The notes beneath the pieces were generated by a model. The model worked only from the letters and a program-made list of their open reading frames with translations. It ran no database searches and had not been told where the DNA came from. This document shows, one piece after another, positions 23,155 through 34,174 of a DNA stretch of 64,000 nucleotides (the first letter of the stretch is position 1; every line of letters begins with the position of its first letter). The position numbers and the translations under genes are program-made. The DNA comes from Nipponacmea schrenckii (Eukaryota; Mollusca; Gastropoda; Lottiidae): assembly GCA_030562195.1 (NCBI GenBank), contig JAUJPP010000005.1, positions 3,100,001 through 3,164,000 of the forward strand, read 5' to 3'.

Positions 23155-23935
23155 TCCAAATTTACAATTACTCTTATCAATGCCTTTACAATTACTCTTT
23201 ACAATTACTTGAAGCAATGTCTTTACAATTACTCAAAACAGTTCCCTCACAATTACTCTTAACAATTACTTGAAGCAGTGCCTTTACAATTACTCTTTAC
23301 AATTACTTGAAGCAGTGCCTTTACAATTACTTGAATCAGTGTCTTCACAATTACTCTTAAAAATTACTTAAAACACTGTCTTTACAATTACTTGAAACAA
23401 TGCTTTTACAATTACTCAAAACAGTTTCATTACAATTACTCAAAACAATTACTTTAGCAATGTCTTTACAATTACTCTTAAAAATTACTTGAATTACTCT
23501 TAACAATTCCTTGACAATTACTAAAAACAATGCCTCTAGAATTACTCTTAACAATTACTAGCAATAATACCTATATGCTTACTCTTAACATTGCGTTTGC
23601 TAAATTCTGTTTACCTACAATTACTCTTTTTTTTTCACTAAAAACAATGCCTTTACACTTACTCTAAACTATGCCTTTATAATTAATTGAAACAATGCCT
23701 TTACAATTACTCCGAACAATGCCTTTACAATTAATTGAAACACTGCCTTTACAATAACTCTAAACAATGCCTTTACAATTACTCTAAACAATGCCTTTAC
23801 AATTACTCTAAACAATGCCTTTACAATTACTCTAAACAATGCCTTTACAATTAATTGAAACACTGCCTTTACAATTACTCTGAACAATGCCTTTACAATT
23901 AATTGAAACAATGCCTTTATGACTGGCTGTTAGGT
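23155..23935. repeat. 24-bp minisatellite (CAATGCCTTTACAATTACTC)
   Basis: About 25 to 30 copies of ACAATGCCTTTACAATTACT plus CTAA. The right half (23690-23930) is regular and the left half more variable, with interposed CTTGAAGCAGTG. The array begins about 90 bases into the 29.6-kb intron from its acceptor end. Minus-strand frames (VIVKALFR repeat) are artefacts of the eight-codon period. Confidence 0.94.
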
Positions 23936-23939
23936 TGGT

Positions 23940-24225
23940 AAATAAAAAAGATAATTTCATAGTTAACTGAAAACGGTAATTATAAGTTGATGTATTTGGG
24001 GTATTTATGATAATCTATCTAATGGGAACATGCTTTATCAATTAATCAAGGGGTACTAATTATTTCTACTGTAGCATGTCTCGTGTATCAGCAGGGGTGT
24101 ACATCCTGGGGGTGATTCTAAAATTCTTAGGGGGTAATGAAGCATTTAGTAAATTTTTAGACAATTTTATTTGTAGTTGATTTCTCTCAGTAAAGCTATT
24201 TTCAGACTTGAAAAAAGATTGTGGC
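23940..24225. other. Intronic unique stretch
   Basis: No array or exon was recognised. Confidence 0.45.
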
Positions 24226-24360
24226 AAAAATCCAAGAGAAACTTATGAAATAGTAGGGATTTATAGGGGGAAGGGGGTAAATAGTAGGGAATTATAGGGG
24301 AAGGGGGTAATAGTAAGGATTTATAGGGGGAAGGAGGTAATAATAATGAAGGAGGACATT
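24225..24360. repeat. AGTAGGGATTTATAGGGGGA repeat, about four copies
   Basis: AATAGTAGGGATTTATAGGG plus GGAAGGGGGT recurs with period near 32. It is G-rich on the plus strand. Confidence 0.85.
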
Positions 24361-24888
24361 TAGTTTTTAAAGGGTATCCATTTTCAAGTTCAAATCTTAA
24401 AATTTGAGGTCACTATTATAAGACCATATTTTAAAGATGGATGCCCTCTGAAACATATGTCTTCAACTTTAAATCTTTCCACTACATATACCCATTCAAA
24501 TCTAATATGTATAGAAATGTGCGTATTTTGATTTCAAAATGGCCGCCATCTTATTTACAATCATAAGTAAAGAAAAAAATTAATAAAAAATCATTTCAAA
24601 GGTATTGATTGACTTGTAAAGTAGACATGTTTCCCGTCAATTATAGATTGGATTAACAAGTCTTTTAATCCTTTATCAAAGGCTTTCAGGTAATAAAATG
24701 CATTGTCGTCCAGCCCTGTTTTGTCACTCTCAGATCTTTTTTATAAGTGTTTTCTTTGATTGAAGATCTTTATATTTGCACCAAATGACCTTTTTCAAAC
24801 CTTAACTTAAAGGAAGTTAGCCCGAAACCTTTTCAGATTTGGTGCCGGTTTTGGTAAATTCTCATATTAAGTCAAGGCTGCTCTGTTA

Positions 24889-24985
24889 AAGAGATTGTAG
24901 AGAGGTTGTCTAAATTATGTGTATGTATCAGGGACACTGATAACATCAATTTACACCATTCTAATTTTCAATCAGATGTTTCTTA
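24889..24985 (-). repeat. Dispersed single copy of the 118-bp element
   Basis: Read on the minus strand it carries TCTGATTGAAAATTAGAATG, GTGTAAATTGATG, ATCAGTGTCCCTGATACA and CTCTACAATCTCTTTAA in the same order as the triplet at 7254-7605. Confidence 0.85.
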
Positions 24986-25012
24986 ACTACCATTCAAGCT
25001 AAGTATTTGATG

Positions 25013-25112
25013 AAATGAAATGAAATGAAAATGAAAATGAAAATGAAAATGAAAATGAAAATGAAAATGAAAATGAAACTGGAAATGAAATGAAAATGAA
25101 ATGAAATAGAAT
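25013..25112. repeat. (GAAAAT)n / (GAAAT)n microsatellite
   Basis: Nine GAAAAT units in a row are flanked by GAAAT units. The G/A-rich plus strand resembles the reversed tail of SINE-A (GAAATGAAATGAATGGAG), suggesting an origin from such a tail, but no SINE body is attached. Confidence 0.92.
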
Positions 25113-25384
25113 GAACAATCTAAATATCTTATACTATTAAAGCAATTGGGTGTATTTTCAAAGCACAACAAAGGTAAAGATTTTTCGGATTACTATTGAA
25201 GTAAGATTTTAATTAGGAAAAGTAACAGGTGAATAGACTTTCTATATATCACCTGTTGGGTCCCCCCCATTCTTACACAAACATATTTATTTCTTTGATA
25301 TACTTGTTAATAGGTAAACTATATCTTTAATTGGACTGAGGCCTGATTAGGGAAAAATGTATTCTTTAGTCTTTTTTCTTGAAA

Positions 25385-25640
25385 TGATATGAATGGAGTT
25401 TTACATCCTACTCTTCTACTCCTTATGGGTTAATAAAGACAGGCAATGCCATGTATTAGCAATGAGAGAAATTTTGCCAGGACAGCGGCATTAGTCTACT
25501 CGGTTTGCGATTTCTAACCGTCAAGGGATTTTTAACATACATAGCCTGTAGCACACAGTGCCTCGTTTATTGTCTCATTCAGCACATTTTTTCCGTGTCA
25601 GTCCTTCAGACTGGCATCACTGGCAAGGGGATAATCTGAA
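25385..25640 (-). mobile_element. SINE-A copy, 3' module and centre (head lost)
   Basis: This is the clearest long copy. Plus-strand order: GAATGGAGTTTTACATCCTA, CTCTTCTAC, TTATGGGTTAATAAAGACAG, GCAATGCCATG, CAATGAGAGAAATTTTGCCA, GGACAGCGGCATTAGTCTAC, CAAGGGATTTTTAACATAC, CCTGTAGCACACAGTGCCTC, GTTTATTGTCTCATTC and GTGTCAGTCCTTCAGACTGG. Read on the minus strand this is centre then 3' module, in the sense direction of the RBM24-like gene. Confidence 0.85.
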
Positions 25641-25833
25641 AGTTCCTGTAGGAATCTATTTAGATAAAGTGAACCATGATCCCTTCTTTTGATTGACAAG
25701 GGTGAGTGGTTTAGATAATCAAGTACATCCATTTTAAAATCTTTCCTTTCGAGCAAATCATGTCATGGGAAGAAAAGCAGACCTTTGCACTCTAATAGGC
25801 CTTCATTCGTTGCGTGGCCAACACAAGGGCTGT

Positions 25834-25898
25834 GTTTGTTTGGTTTGACAGATGGTTTGTTTAACCTCAATCCACTTCTTAACACAAACCAAACAAAC
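25834..25898. repeat. 14-bp perfect inverted repeat, 37-nt loop
   Basis: GTTTGTTTGGTTTG at 25834-25847 pairs with CAAACCAAACAAAC at 25885-25898. The arms are low in complexity. Confidence 0.8.
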
Positions 25899-26499
25899 CC
25901 ACGTCAAGGATATATCTTCATAATTTTACCAAATTCAATAAATTTAAAGAGACAGTTGAGTGTTGGCAGAACATTGACTATGAGAGATATCTCGAAAACA
26001 TGTGCCAAGGAATCAAATGTCTTAGAAGCCCATGCCCAAGGTTTGGGACTTATTTCGTAGAGTCCACAAGGGCTAGGTTTCTTTCAAATTATGGCTTACT
26101 GTAGCATTCAATTTAAAGTAGGGACTGTGTAAAACTTAACAAACATTTACCGTAATAGAGTTCAGCTTCCTTATGTGTCAACAATTTTGTCGAGTCCCTA
26201 AAGTTCCAAATCTACTTTGGAGTGTCCACATTGAGTTCCTATCATATTGGAGAATTCAACTTTAAAGCAGCACACTTTAAGAGAGTCAGCAAGCATTAAT
26301 GTTTCAATGGATTAAAATTGGAGAGGGCATCTTTAATTTTATATCATTGACCTAACCTTGAATTATGCATTTGATAAAAAAAAGGGATAGAATGATTTGA
26401 TTTGATAGTGTTTGATAGCGTCTGCTGTTGTTTACGACTTTGAACTGCTCTGTTTTAAAAAATGAAGCAGAGTCTTACATACTTTTTTATAATCAATGG

Positions 26500-26560
26500 G
26501 CTTGGTGATTAAGAAGGGAGAGGGTAAAACCATGCAGTGTGCAATGAAGGGAATTTTACA
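26500..26560 (-). mobile_element. SINE-A 3'-module scrap
   Basis: CCATGCAGTGTGCAATGAAG plus GGAATTTTAC matches the middle of the SINE-A 3' module in reverse orientation. Both ends are lost. Confidence 0.6.
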
Positions 26561-28160
26561 GGAAATTATTATTAGCTTTTTCGATCAAATGATCCTTTTT
26601 CATACCACAAAATCAATGCTTGCTTTTTCCGAAAAACATTTCACCGACGAAATTATAATTGTCTGCTAATATAGCCTACATGCCTAAGCGATACAGTTTC
26701 GAATACGGGTATGCCTAAAAGTGTATTTTGGATACTCTAACCAGTTATCCAAAAATAAGACAAGGAATCACAAATTATTGCACTTATCACAATTGACATC
26801 CATACTAATGCCTATGAGTCAATTAGCGATACGATACTAATGCCTGTGTAATAAAAAAAAAGAAAAAATAACAGAAAAAATAACAGAATGTTTGGAGTAT
26901 ATCAATATCATGTGGGTGAACATTGAAAACGTAAACATTCTAGAAACTACAGAAACAACTTCTGCTGAGACCACAGTTATCTATCCCAGAAATCTACACC
27001 CCCTCTCACACTGCTGGCAAGGACCCAGACAACAAAAGTTTCAGGTGATAGAACTCGAATGTTTTTAGTTTTGTCTTTCAGTGGCATGCTTATCATTGTG
27101 AAATCTGAAATGAGTTTTTGCTGTTATTGTAAACTTGTAATTCAATTTTCACTGTTACGATGTTCCGCCTGAAATTCCAAATTTTTTTGGTTGCTAAGAA
27201 GTTTATATGGAACATTTCTTGATCATTTTTTGGAACCTATGGTACTCGAATATTTAAAGAAACATCTGCATGAAAATTTGATGCAAAAATTTGAAATGAC
27301 CAAACACAATCAGAATTAAGACTTCTGCAACTTCACAGAAAAAAAATTGCCGTTAAGTTACACAAGGAAACAGACTACACAAAATTTCTGCAGTTTCCAC
27401 ATTCAACATGTGAAAAGAATGCAGACGTACACACGTTCCCATTCGTTACTGTCTCTAATACGGTGATTACAAAACACAGCAATTACAAATTATACACAAG
27501 TGTGCCAACGTAAATGATGAAGTGAAACCATTATAGTGTAATTTTCTTCAGAAAAAAATGAGACATAATGTGTGGCTCGTTCTGACATTTCGTGTTCATT
27601 TTCTGGTCATTAGTTGATAGCTGTTGATAGGAGACACCTTGAGGTAAATTTACAGAAGCACTGACCATGGAACTTGAAATTTTGTTACAGATTTGGTAAA
27701 AATTTTAGCCAAATTTCCATTTCTGTGTTCAAATGAAATGAATTGAGCTGTACTTAGTACTTTTCTTACCCAGTTAACCAGACAAATATCACCAAGAAGT
27801 ATGCAATGAGGAAACATTTTAATATTTGACTGTTCTCTTTTGATTTCCAAAATTTCCAAAAGTAAGCTGAGAATTTTCTTGAATGAGCATTTTCACATAA
27901 AAGGCATTTTAATTTTTATCAAGGGATAATCCAACTTTAAAGAAGTATAGGTAGATGAAAAGGGATATTCCAACTTGAAATCAATCCATATGGAAACAGA
28001 GAACTTCCGATGAACCTAAACAAGTGAAGCCGATATCCTGGATCTTACAACTGTAAAACAATGACAACAAAGACAGCAATCTAAGATGGGATTGAATATT
28101 TAAAACAACATTGAAGCAGACGCAAAATATTGATTCCTAGCCTATTCATAACAATCTTTT
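26561..28160. other. Intronic unique stretch
   Basis: No array or exon was recognised. AGAAGCACTGACCATGGAAC at about 27655 is one of the dispersed AGCACTGGCCATGG words. Confidence 0.45.
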
Positions 28161-28164
28161 AATA

Positions 28165-28260
28165 AAAATGAATTGAATGGAGTTTAAAGTCCTACTCTTC
28201 TGCATCTAATAGGTTAATGAACGCGGGCGACACCTTGCAGGGTGCAATGAGGGAAACAAT
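28165..28260 (-). mobile_element. SINE-A 3' module
   Basis: GAATGGAGTTTAAAGTCCTA, CTCTTCTGCATCTAATAGGT, TAATGAACG and CCTTGCAGGGTGCAATGAGG are in SINE-A order, in reverse orientation. Confidence 0.75.
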
Positions 28261-28269
28261 ACAATTTTT

Positions 28270-28445
28270 ATTCCATAAGCACTTGGCAAATTGGATATAG
28301 CCTAGCAGTGGACAACACAGCGACCAATCTATTTACGGCCTGAGCAATGCAACCAACTTAAAGCTTCTCTGCCATTTTAATTCCACAAGCACTGGCCATA
28401 CAAATTGGATGTAGCCTAGCAGTGGACAACCCAGACAGAGAATTC
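28270..28445. repeat. Two-copy repeat, period about 108
   Basis: TTCCATAAGCACTTGGCAAA, TTGGATATAGCCTAGCAGTG and GACAAC recur as TTCCACAAGCACTGGCCATA, CAAATTGGATGTAGCCTAGC and AGTGGACAAC. Confidence 0.8.
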
Positions 28446-28449
28446 CCAC

Positions 28450-30820
28450 TGGCTTACTTAAAGTTCAGGAATCTTTCATCAGATGAAAGGTAAAGATATT
28501 TACGGTCAGTGAAAACTGCAGGGAGTCCACTTAACTTATCAGTGATGGTTTTGATACTAGAGTGGTGTTGAAAAGCGCCATGTTTTCACCCAAATTTCAA
28601 TAATTGCTTATCTTGTTCTCATCTACTGATTACTTTCTGCACCTCACTAGGAGGTCATTTGAAGAGCTCGGATGTTTCGTATGAAACTAGCTACCTTTTG
28701 ACTGATTCTAAAAACAATGATCAAAAGTCTCTAAGTTTTTTGATTGATGTCTCTACATCAAACTTGTGTTATCAAAAAATTACTTTTGGACTTTTGTCCA
28801 TTTTAACGTTTTCTTTAGTGGTGTTAAAACAATTTCTCAGATCTCTTTAGATTTGAAAAGGTTTCTGTTTTGTCAGACTTTTGCTTTTTACCAAAAGAAT
28901 TTGCAAAACAATAAAATTGCGTAAATTTCATATCGCTATCAATTCAACTTTCCCCAAACGAAATATATCTTAGTAATATCTTGTTTTGATTGGATAATCA
29001 TTTCACCTATCTCCCCAGGGGGTCATTTTTACCTCATTTCTGATTTATTACCATTAGGTCTGCTTATCCATCAAATAACAAATATGGCCGCCAAATGACG
29101 TCTGCAAATCTCATCAACTGAGAGTTTGAGATACTTTAAATTCGCAACCATCATCAAACTCTGCTCATCATTTTTATTTTTTCACATCTGGCACGCGCTT
29201 CAAACTTTAAAGGGACGTATTTTCAGAAAAGAAAACATAAAAATTGAATGACTTTATTTTTGAAAACAGCGATGAACTTTCTACTAAATAGTTTTCTTCA
29301 AAAAAACAGGCGACACAACTGCCAAATTCGAAAGTGGAAATGATAAAAATAAATTTCATGTTCAATTTTTGAGATTTTCAAAAAGGTTTTAAAATGAATT
29401 GCAGATTTATTTCAAAAGCCGCAAAAATTAGTCCTAGTTTGACAATTGTGGATTTACTGTAAAAAAACAAGCCAAATTGCAGGCAATCAACATAAATTTT
29501 AAGTGATTGCAGTCAACTTTTGGCGTAAATGGCAGATTTTAGTTGTTTTTATTGTCTATAAATTACAAAGAAAACTTTCATGTGTTGTAAAACTCAAAGA
29601 AAGGAATTCCAAGAAATTAGATGGAATTTTCTTTTCAGAAAATTGCAATTCCTTTATTTTATTTCTGTTAAATTTCTCATAAAAACCCCTGATTATCTAT
29701 GAAGATTCCAAAAATGGTCTATTCAAAGAAATATAGCAAAAATTAGTGAATGGCAGCAACGTTTTGTTCCTGCAAATCGGAGATTCCTTTATTGTAGATA
29801 AACCCATCAAAATGGCCAGCCCGTGCAATTAATCAAACCAACAAGAATGACAAAATCTCAAACAAAATGGTGGATAAATGACAAACAATTCAAAGAAAAA
29901 ACAATTTTTTTAAAAGAACTCTGGCACCAATTTATGATGGAATCACTTTCAGAAACATTCCAAGTTGCAGGAATATGTAGATGAATGAGATTCCAAGTTC
30001 AAATATAGTTTTTTTAAATCAACGTTAAAGATGAAGGTCAAGGTCATCTAAAATGCATTAGTTACCATCAGGTGAAAATTTTTGCCATATTTTGGCTACG
30101 TTTCACCAAGCTTGTATTTTTATGGGAAACCTTTACCAAATAACTTCATTAACATGCAATTCTGCTACTGCTGATACAATCGTCAGCATCACCCATGTAA
30201 AATCACCTGATGTCACTCCATGCTTAGCTATTATGAAGAACGGTCCAAGAAGACTTCATTTATTCCAAAGGCCATGTTCTAGTCCATAAAAGAGAACCAG
30301 ACTCAAAGGCATCTCAGAATCAAAGATGTTACCCTCATAAATCATGGATTTGGATATTGAAATTTGTAAAATAATTCTTCAAAGCAAAACTTAACTCTTC
30401 AAACCAATACAAATCCAAAACCTTGTATCACAATAACCAATAAACTGACTTTTGGCATTGAATTTTCATGAAAATGAAGATGAGGCCAACGTCTGCTACT
30501 AATACTCGTGTCTGTTGACAAACAGATGTAAAAAAAATGAGGAAAAGAAAATTAAAAGGTTCAACACTTGAAAACTGTTTTTGTAATCAAAGATGGAAAT
30601 CTGGCAAAATCATCCATTGTGGAGAAATTTTGACAGATTTTGAGGTGTATGAACTGCAATGGTTGAGGTGTTGAAAGGGAAAAACGCTATAAATGATTTT
30701 GATAATGGTTTTAAAGGTCACTTCACAGTTGCAACCATTTTATATTTTTCTACTGAACTTGTTTTGTGGGATGGGTTAACAAAATATTTTGGCATTGAAC
30801 AAAAAAATGTGTTAATTGAT
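28450..30820. other. Intronic unique AT-rich stretch
   Basis: No array, SINE or exon was recognised. Words of the form AAATGGCC/GGCCATTT are frequent (for example AATATGGCCGCCAAATGACG at about 29082). Confidence 0.45.
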
Positions 30821-30824
30821 AAAT

Positions 30825-31080
30825 GAATGACTAATTGACTGAATAATTAAGTGAATGAATGAATAAATAGGAGAATGAATGAATGAGTAAATAGAAGAAT
30901 GAATGAATGATTTAATGAAACAATAAATGAATGAAAAAAAGAGAGAACGGATTGATAGACTGATGGACAGATGGAATAATTAATGAATAAAGGAATGAAA
31001 AATAAATGAATGAAAAAAAGAGATAATGGACAGATGGAAAAATGAATAAATGAATGAATAAATGAATGAAATGAAATAAA
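30825..31080. repeat. (GAAT)n/(AAAT)n tetranucleotide region
   Basis: GAATGAATGAATAAATGAAT-type text is interrupted by short A-rich blocks and a repeated GGACAGATGGA. Minus-strand frames rich in HSF are artefacts. Confidence 0.92.
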
Positions 31081-31084
31081 ATTA

Positions 31085-32335
31085 CCCATTTGAATTGAAA
31101 TCACTGTATAAGAATGAACGATTGAATAAAACTGCTCTAGATCTGAATAATTAATTGAATATTTCTAATTAAAAAGAAGTGTATTAAATTTACAATTTAA
31201 AATCAAATTAAATTTAATAATTGAATAAATTTAATTCAAAAATGACAGAATGAATAAATTAATGAATGAATTAAAAGCCTAAGTGTACAAAGCATTACAT
31301 TTAAAATCCTTAACGTATAAAATTAACAAGCAATTTAACAATATATACCAATGAAAAAAAACATTTATAATTTTTTTTTAAGAAACTTTTTGTAATTATG
31401 AACAATCATTTTGAAAAGTTTGTTGTTGAAACTGCACCGTCTATGAATTAAAAAGATTTTATCATAAAATTTATGTGAAATTCGAAAGAATTAACGCAAT
31501 ATGCTAACGGAATAAATCTTCATTTATTATAAGCCATAACGAATAAAAAATCGTAATTTCGAGCACTACAAATTCTAGACGTTTTCGTTCAATTTTTTTT
31601 AGCAACATTGAAAGTGTACTACCTACGACCCAGACAAAAATAATTCCGAATCCAAATTTTACACTAATTAAACCCTGCAGACGTGAAATATCCAAAGTGT
31701 AAAGGGAAGTAATTCATTATTTATGAATTTTAACAAGAATTTCGACAACCTACAAAATTTATTAATTATCCTGAAGTAATTTTTCTTGTAAGTTTAATTG
31801 ATATAACAGCTTGTTTCCAAGCAGGTGGCTGTTTCGTTGATTAAACATACACCCCCTGAGATTTTATTTATCTGTAATTTTGACCACCGTAGCTAAGCTT
31901 TCGATTTTTTATTTCACATCTCCACAGGGGCTTAATTTGACTAGTCAATGAAAATATATGGAATTAATTGACTGTACAAAAGAAAAGTTTCTGTTAAATG
32001 TAAGCCGTAAAGAGTCTAATAAACACAAAATGAAATCGTAAATTCCTATTTAATTGAAACATTGGTGAACTGTTGTAAAATGTGGACACTCTAGAGCTGC
32101 CAAATCGAATGAACCAAGTTCAATCAAATAAATCAAACTAGGATAACCTCTACTTGAGGTAGTCGAGTACTATGTCATAAATAATCGTGTACAGATCAGC
32201 AGACGACCTTGGCAGCCATTTTGATCAAATCAAAACAAAACTAATTGGGACAATTAAATCCTTTTATAAATGAAAGAATCGTTCCAAGGCTTAACGCGTT
32301 TAAGACTTTGATCTCCAAAATGGCTTTATCTGTAC
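31085..32335. other. Intronic AT-rich stretch
   Basis: No exon was recognised. It includes AAT/TTA-rich text to 31270 and otherwise unique sequence. Confidence 0.45.
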
Positions 32336-32370
32336 TATGTAAATGGAGTTTTACATCCACGCTTAAGTAT
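32335..32370 (-). mobile_element. SINE-A tail scrap
   Basis: GTAAATGGAGTTTTACATCC then ACGCTTAAG is the reversed SINE-A 3' end; nothing else of the element remains. Confidence 0.55.
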
Positions 32371-32689
32371 CTTAGATAAATCCTTACTATAATTTCGAGA
32401 AATTCTTAAAGGTACCCCTTCATCACAAGGGATAAGAGCACTTAAATCTATGAAACCCTTTAAGAAAACCCTCTACTTCCATTTGAAAGTTTTCAAACTT
32501 AATGGTCAAATTTTGCCCATCTGGCATTGTGTCTGCTACAAAGTGGCGTCTGCAATTTCAAGAATTATTCCCTCCACTGATAAAAGGAAGTATTTGTTTG
32601 ACCTTGTCTATAATCAATTCAACTTTAAAGCAAAAGAAATTATGTCTTTTGATGTCACGTCTAATAAATCGAAAAACTTTGGCCACCCA

Positions 32690-32960
32690 TGATGCAGTGG
32701 ATCAGGTTTTGTTTGGACTTCGAAGTAAGTTGGCAAAAACAATTGGAGACCATCTTTAGTTATTGCAAATTACCTATAAATCAATGAAACTCTTATGAAA
32801 TGAAAACAAATTTAGCCCCCCTTAATGATCTGGACGACAATTTGTTTTGATTTGGAAAATCTCTGAATCAAATTGGCAAAAACAATGGTTGCTGGAATCT
32901 TAAATTACCCATAAATCAATGCAACTTCAAATGAAATGGATGTCGCACCTGAAAAAACAG
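32690..32960. repeat. Old two-copy duplication, period about 155
   Basis: AAGTTGGCAAAAACAATTGG, then AAATTACCTATAAATCAATG and AAACTCTTATGAAATG recur as AAATTGGCAAAAACAATGGT, AAATTACCCATAAATCAATG and CAACTTCAAATGAAATG. The short plus-strand frames nearby (32450-32759) are unrecognised. Confidence 0.75.
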
Positions 32961-33269
32961 ATTCCTCAAAATCGTTGACCTTGTTGTATGGAATATCCAG
33001 ACCCACGGGGAATGTAGCTTTGTTTATCCAGAAGTGATTTAGTTGTTTTGAAAGAAATATTGTGAATATCTGACAAGGCCTTCAATGGTTGTAAAGTAGT
33101 TCGAAATGGGCTGTGTTTGTTTACTCTCAACATTGTCCAGATGACTTGAGGCGTTAAAACAAAACAAATTCAGCCATTTCTAGATTTGATTGTCCTTGAA
33201 TAGGAAGTTTTAAGTTTCTAAACAAAGTAGGCAGTTTTTTCCGTTAAATGTTTTTGGATAATATTTCAA

Positions 33270-33680
33270 CGTTCGAATTAAAGTCCCAGCCTTGCATAGA
33301 TCGAGATGAAATCACGTTTTCCCCTGTCAGTGAAACTAATCGAGGGACTGACGTGAAAAAGTGTCTAGTTGTTCAGATGGGACAATAAACCGAGGCCCTG
33401 TGTGATGCAGGCTGTGCAAATTAAAGATCCCTATACAGTTCGAAATCGCAAAAATTGTAATCTAATGCCGCTGTACTGGCAAAGTTTTACTTAATGCACA
33501 CTGCATGGCCTTAGTCTAATAAGTTGCAGAAATCTAGAACATTTTTCTCATTTCATAAGACACAGATCAGCTGGAAATTGCAAAAAGAGTAGGTTAATGC
33601 CACTGTCCTGACAAAGTTACCTCATTGTAAACTGCATGGCAGAAAAGCAAGATGTAAAACTCTATTACATTTCAAGTCTA
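33270..33680 (+). mobile_element. SINE-A copy in plus orientation plus a second partial 3' module
   Basis: The centre is very clear: GAGGGACTGACGTGAAAAAG, GATGGGACAATAAACCGAGG, CCCTGTGTGATGCAGGCTGT and ATTAAAGATCCC. The 3' module follows: TCGCAAAAATTGTAATCTAA, TGCCGCTGTACTGGCAAAGT and CACACTGCATGGCC. A second 3' module begins at about 33577 (TTGCAAAAAGAGTAGGTTAA) and ends GATGTAAAACTCTATTACAT near 33670. These are the only plus-oriented SINE-A copies in the gene body. Confidence 0.85.
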
Positions 33681-33854
33681 CTTCAGAAATTCAAAATGGC
33701 CACCAAAGAAGTTTTGAAGCAAGGTGTTGAGCAGCATCCAAATATTTAAACAAAAATCTGTGATCTCGTCTGACCTTGTTTAAAACATTTAAAATACAGC
33801 TGGAGACTTTAACATCACAATACAATCATTTCAGTCACTTTATATTCCAAATTG

Positions 33855-34170
33855 TTACCTTTAAGCTTTTAAGCTCTGCACAAAATCCTTAGCTTTAGTT
33901 TTTCAGCAGCTTTTGAGCTCTCATTTGACTAAAATGATAAATGTCTAAAATTTTTGTTAACTAGCCCTAAGCTTTTCATCTTAACGATTTTTTTGCAAGC
34001 TTTGAGCTCTCAAGTCTTAAAAATATTAATCATTTTTTTTTCTTTTAAGCTTTTCAGCTCTCATTTGACTTAAATGATAAATGTCCAAACGTTTTGTTAC
34101 TTAAATCAGTAGCTTTTAAGCTTTACAATATCAACCAGTGTTTCATAGCTTTTAAGCTCCATTTTAAGCT
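33855..34170. repeat. AGCTTTTAAGCT-rich degenerate repeat
   Basis: CAGCTTTTGAGCTCTCATTT, GACTAAAATGATAAATGTC and a TTTTTGTTA-type end recur about 120 bp on as CAGCTCTCATTTGACTTAAA, TGATAAATGTCC and GTTTTGTTA. More diverged copies flank them. Confidence 0.75.
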
Positions 34171-34174
34171 TGAA

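Noticed and set aside
23155..23935. CRISPR-like look of regularly repeated short units
   Set aside because: Units are contiguous with no unique spacers, in an animal intron; this is a plain minisatellite. The same holds for the other arrays.
24536..24556. AAAATGGCCGCCATCTTATT as a YY1 promoter element
   Set aside because: AAAATGGC/GCCATTTT words recur throughout the introns and even inside a minisatellite (21365-21540), so an isolated one carries little weight.
25785..26060. 91-codon plus-strand frame
   Set aside because: It is antisense to the host gene, has no domain, and part of it is the low-complexity inverted repeat at 25834-25898.
32450..32759. Overlapping plus-strand frames of about 80-85 codons
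   Set aside because: No recognised domain, overlapping registers, antisense inside an intron and partly within an old duplication.
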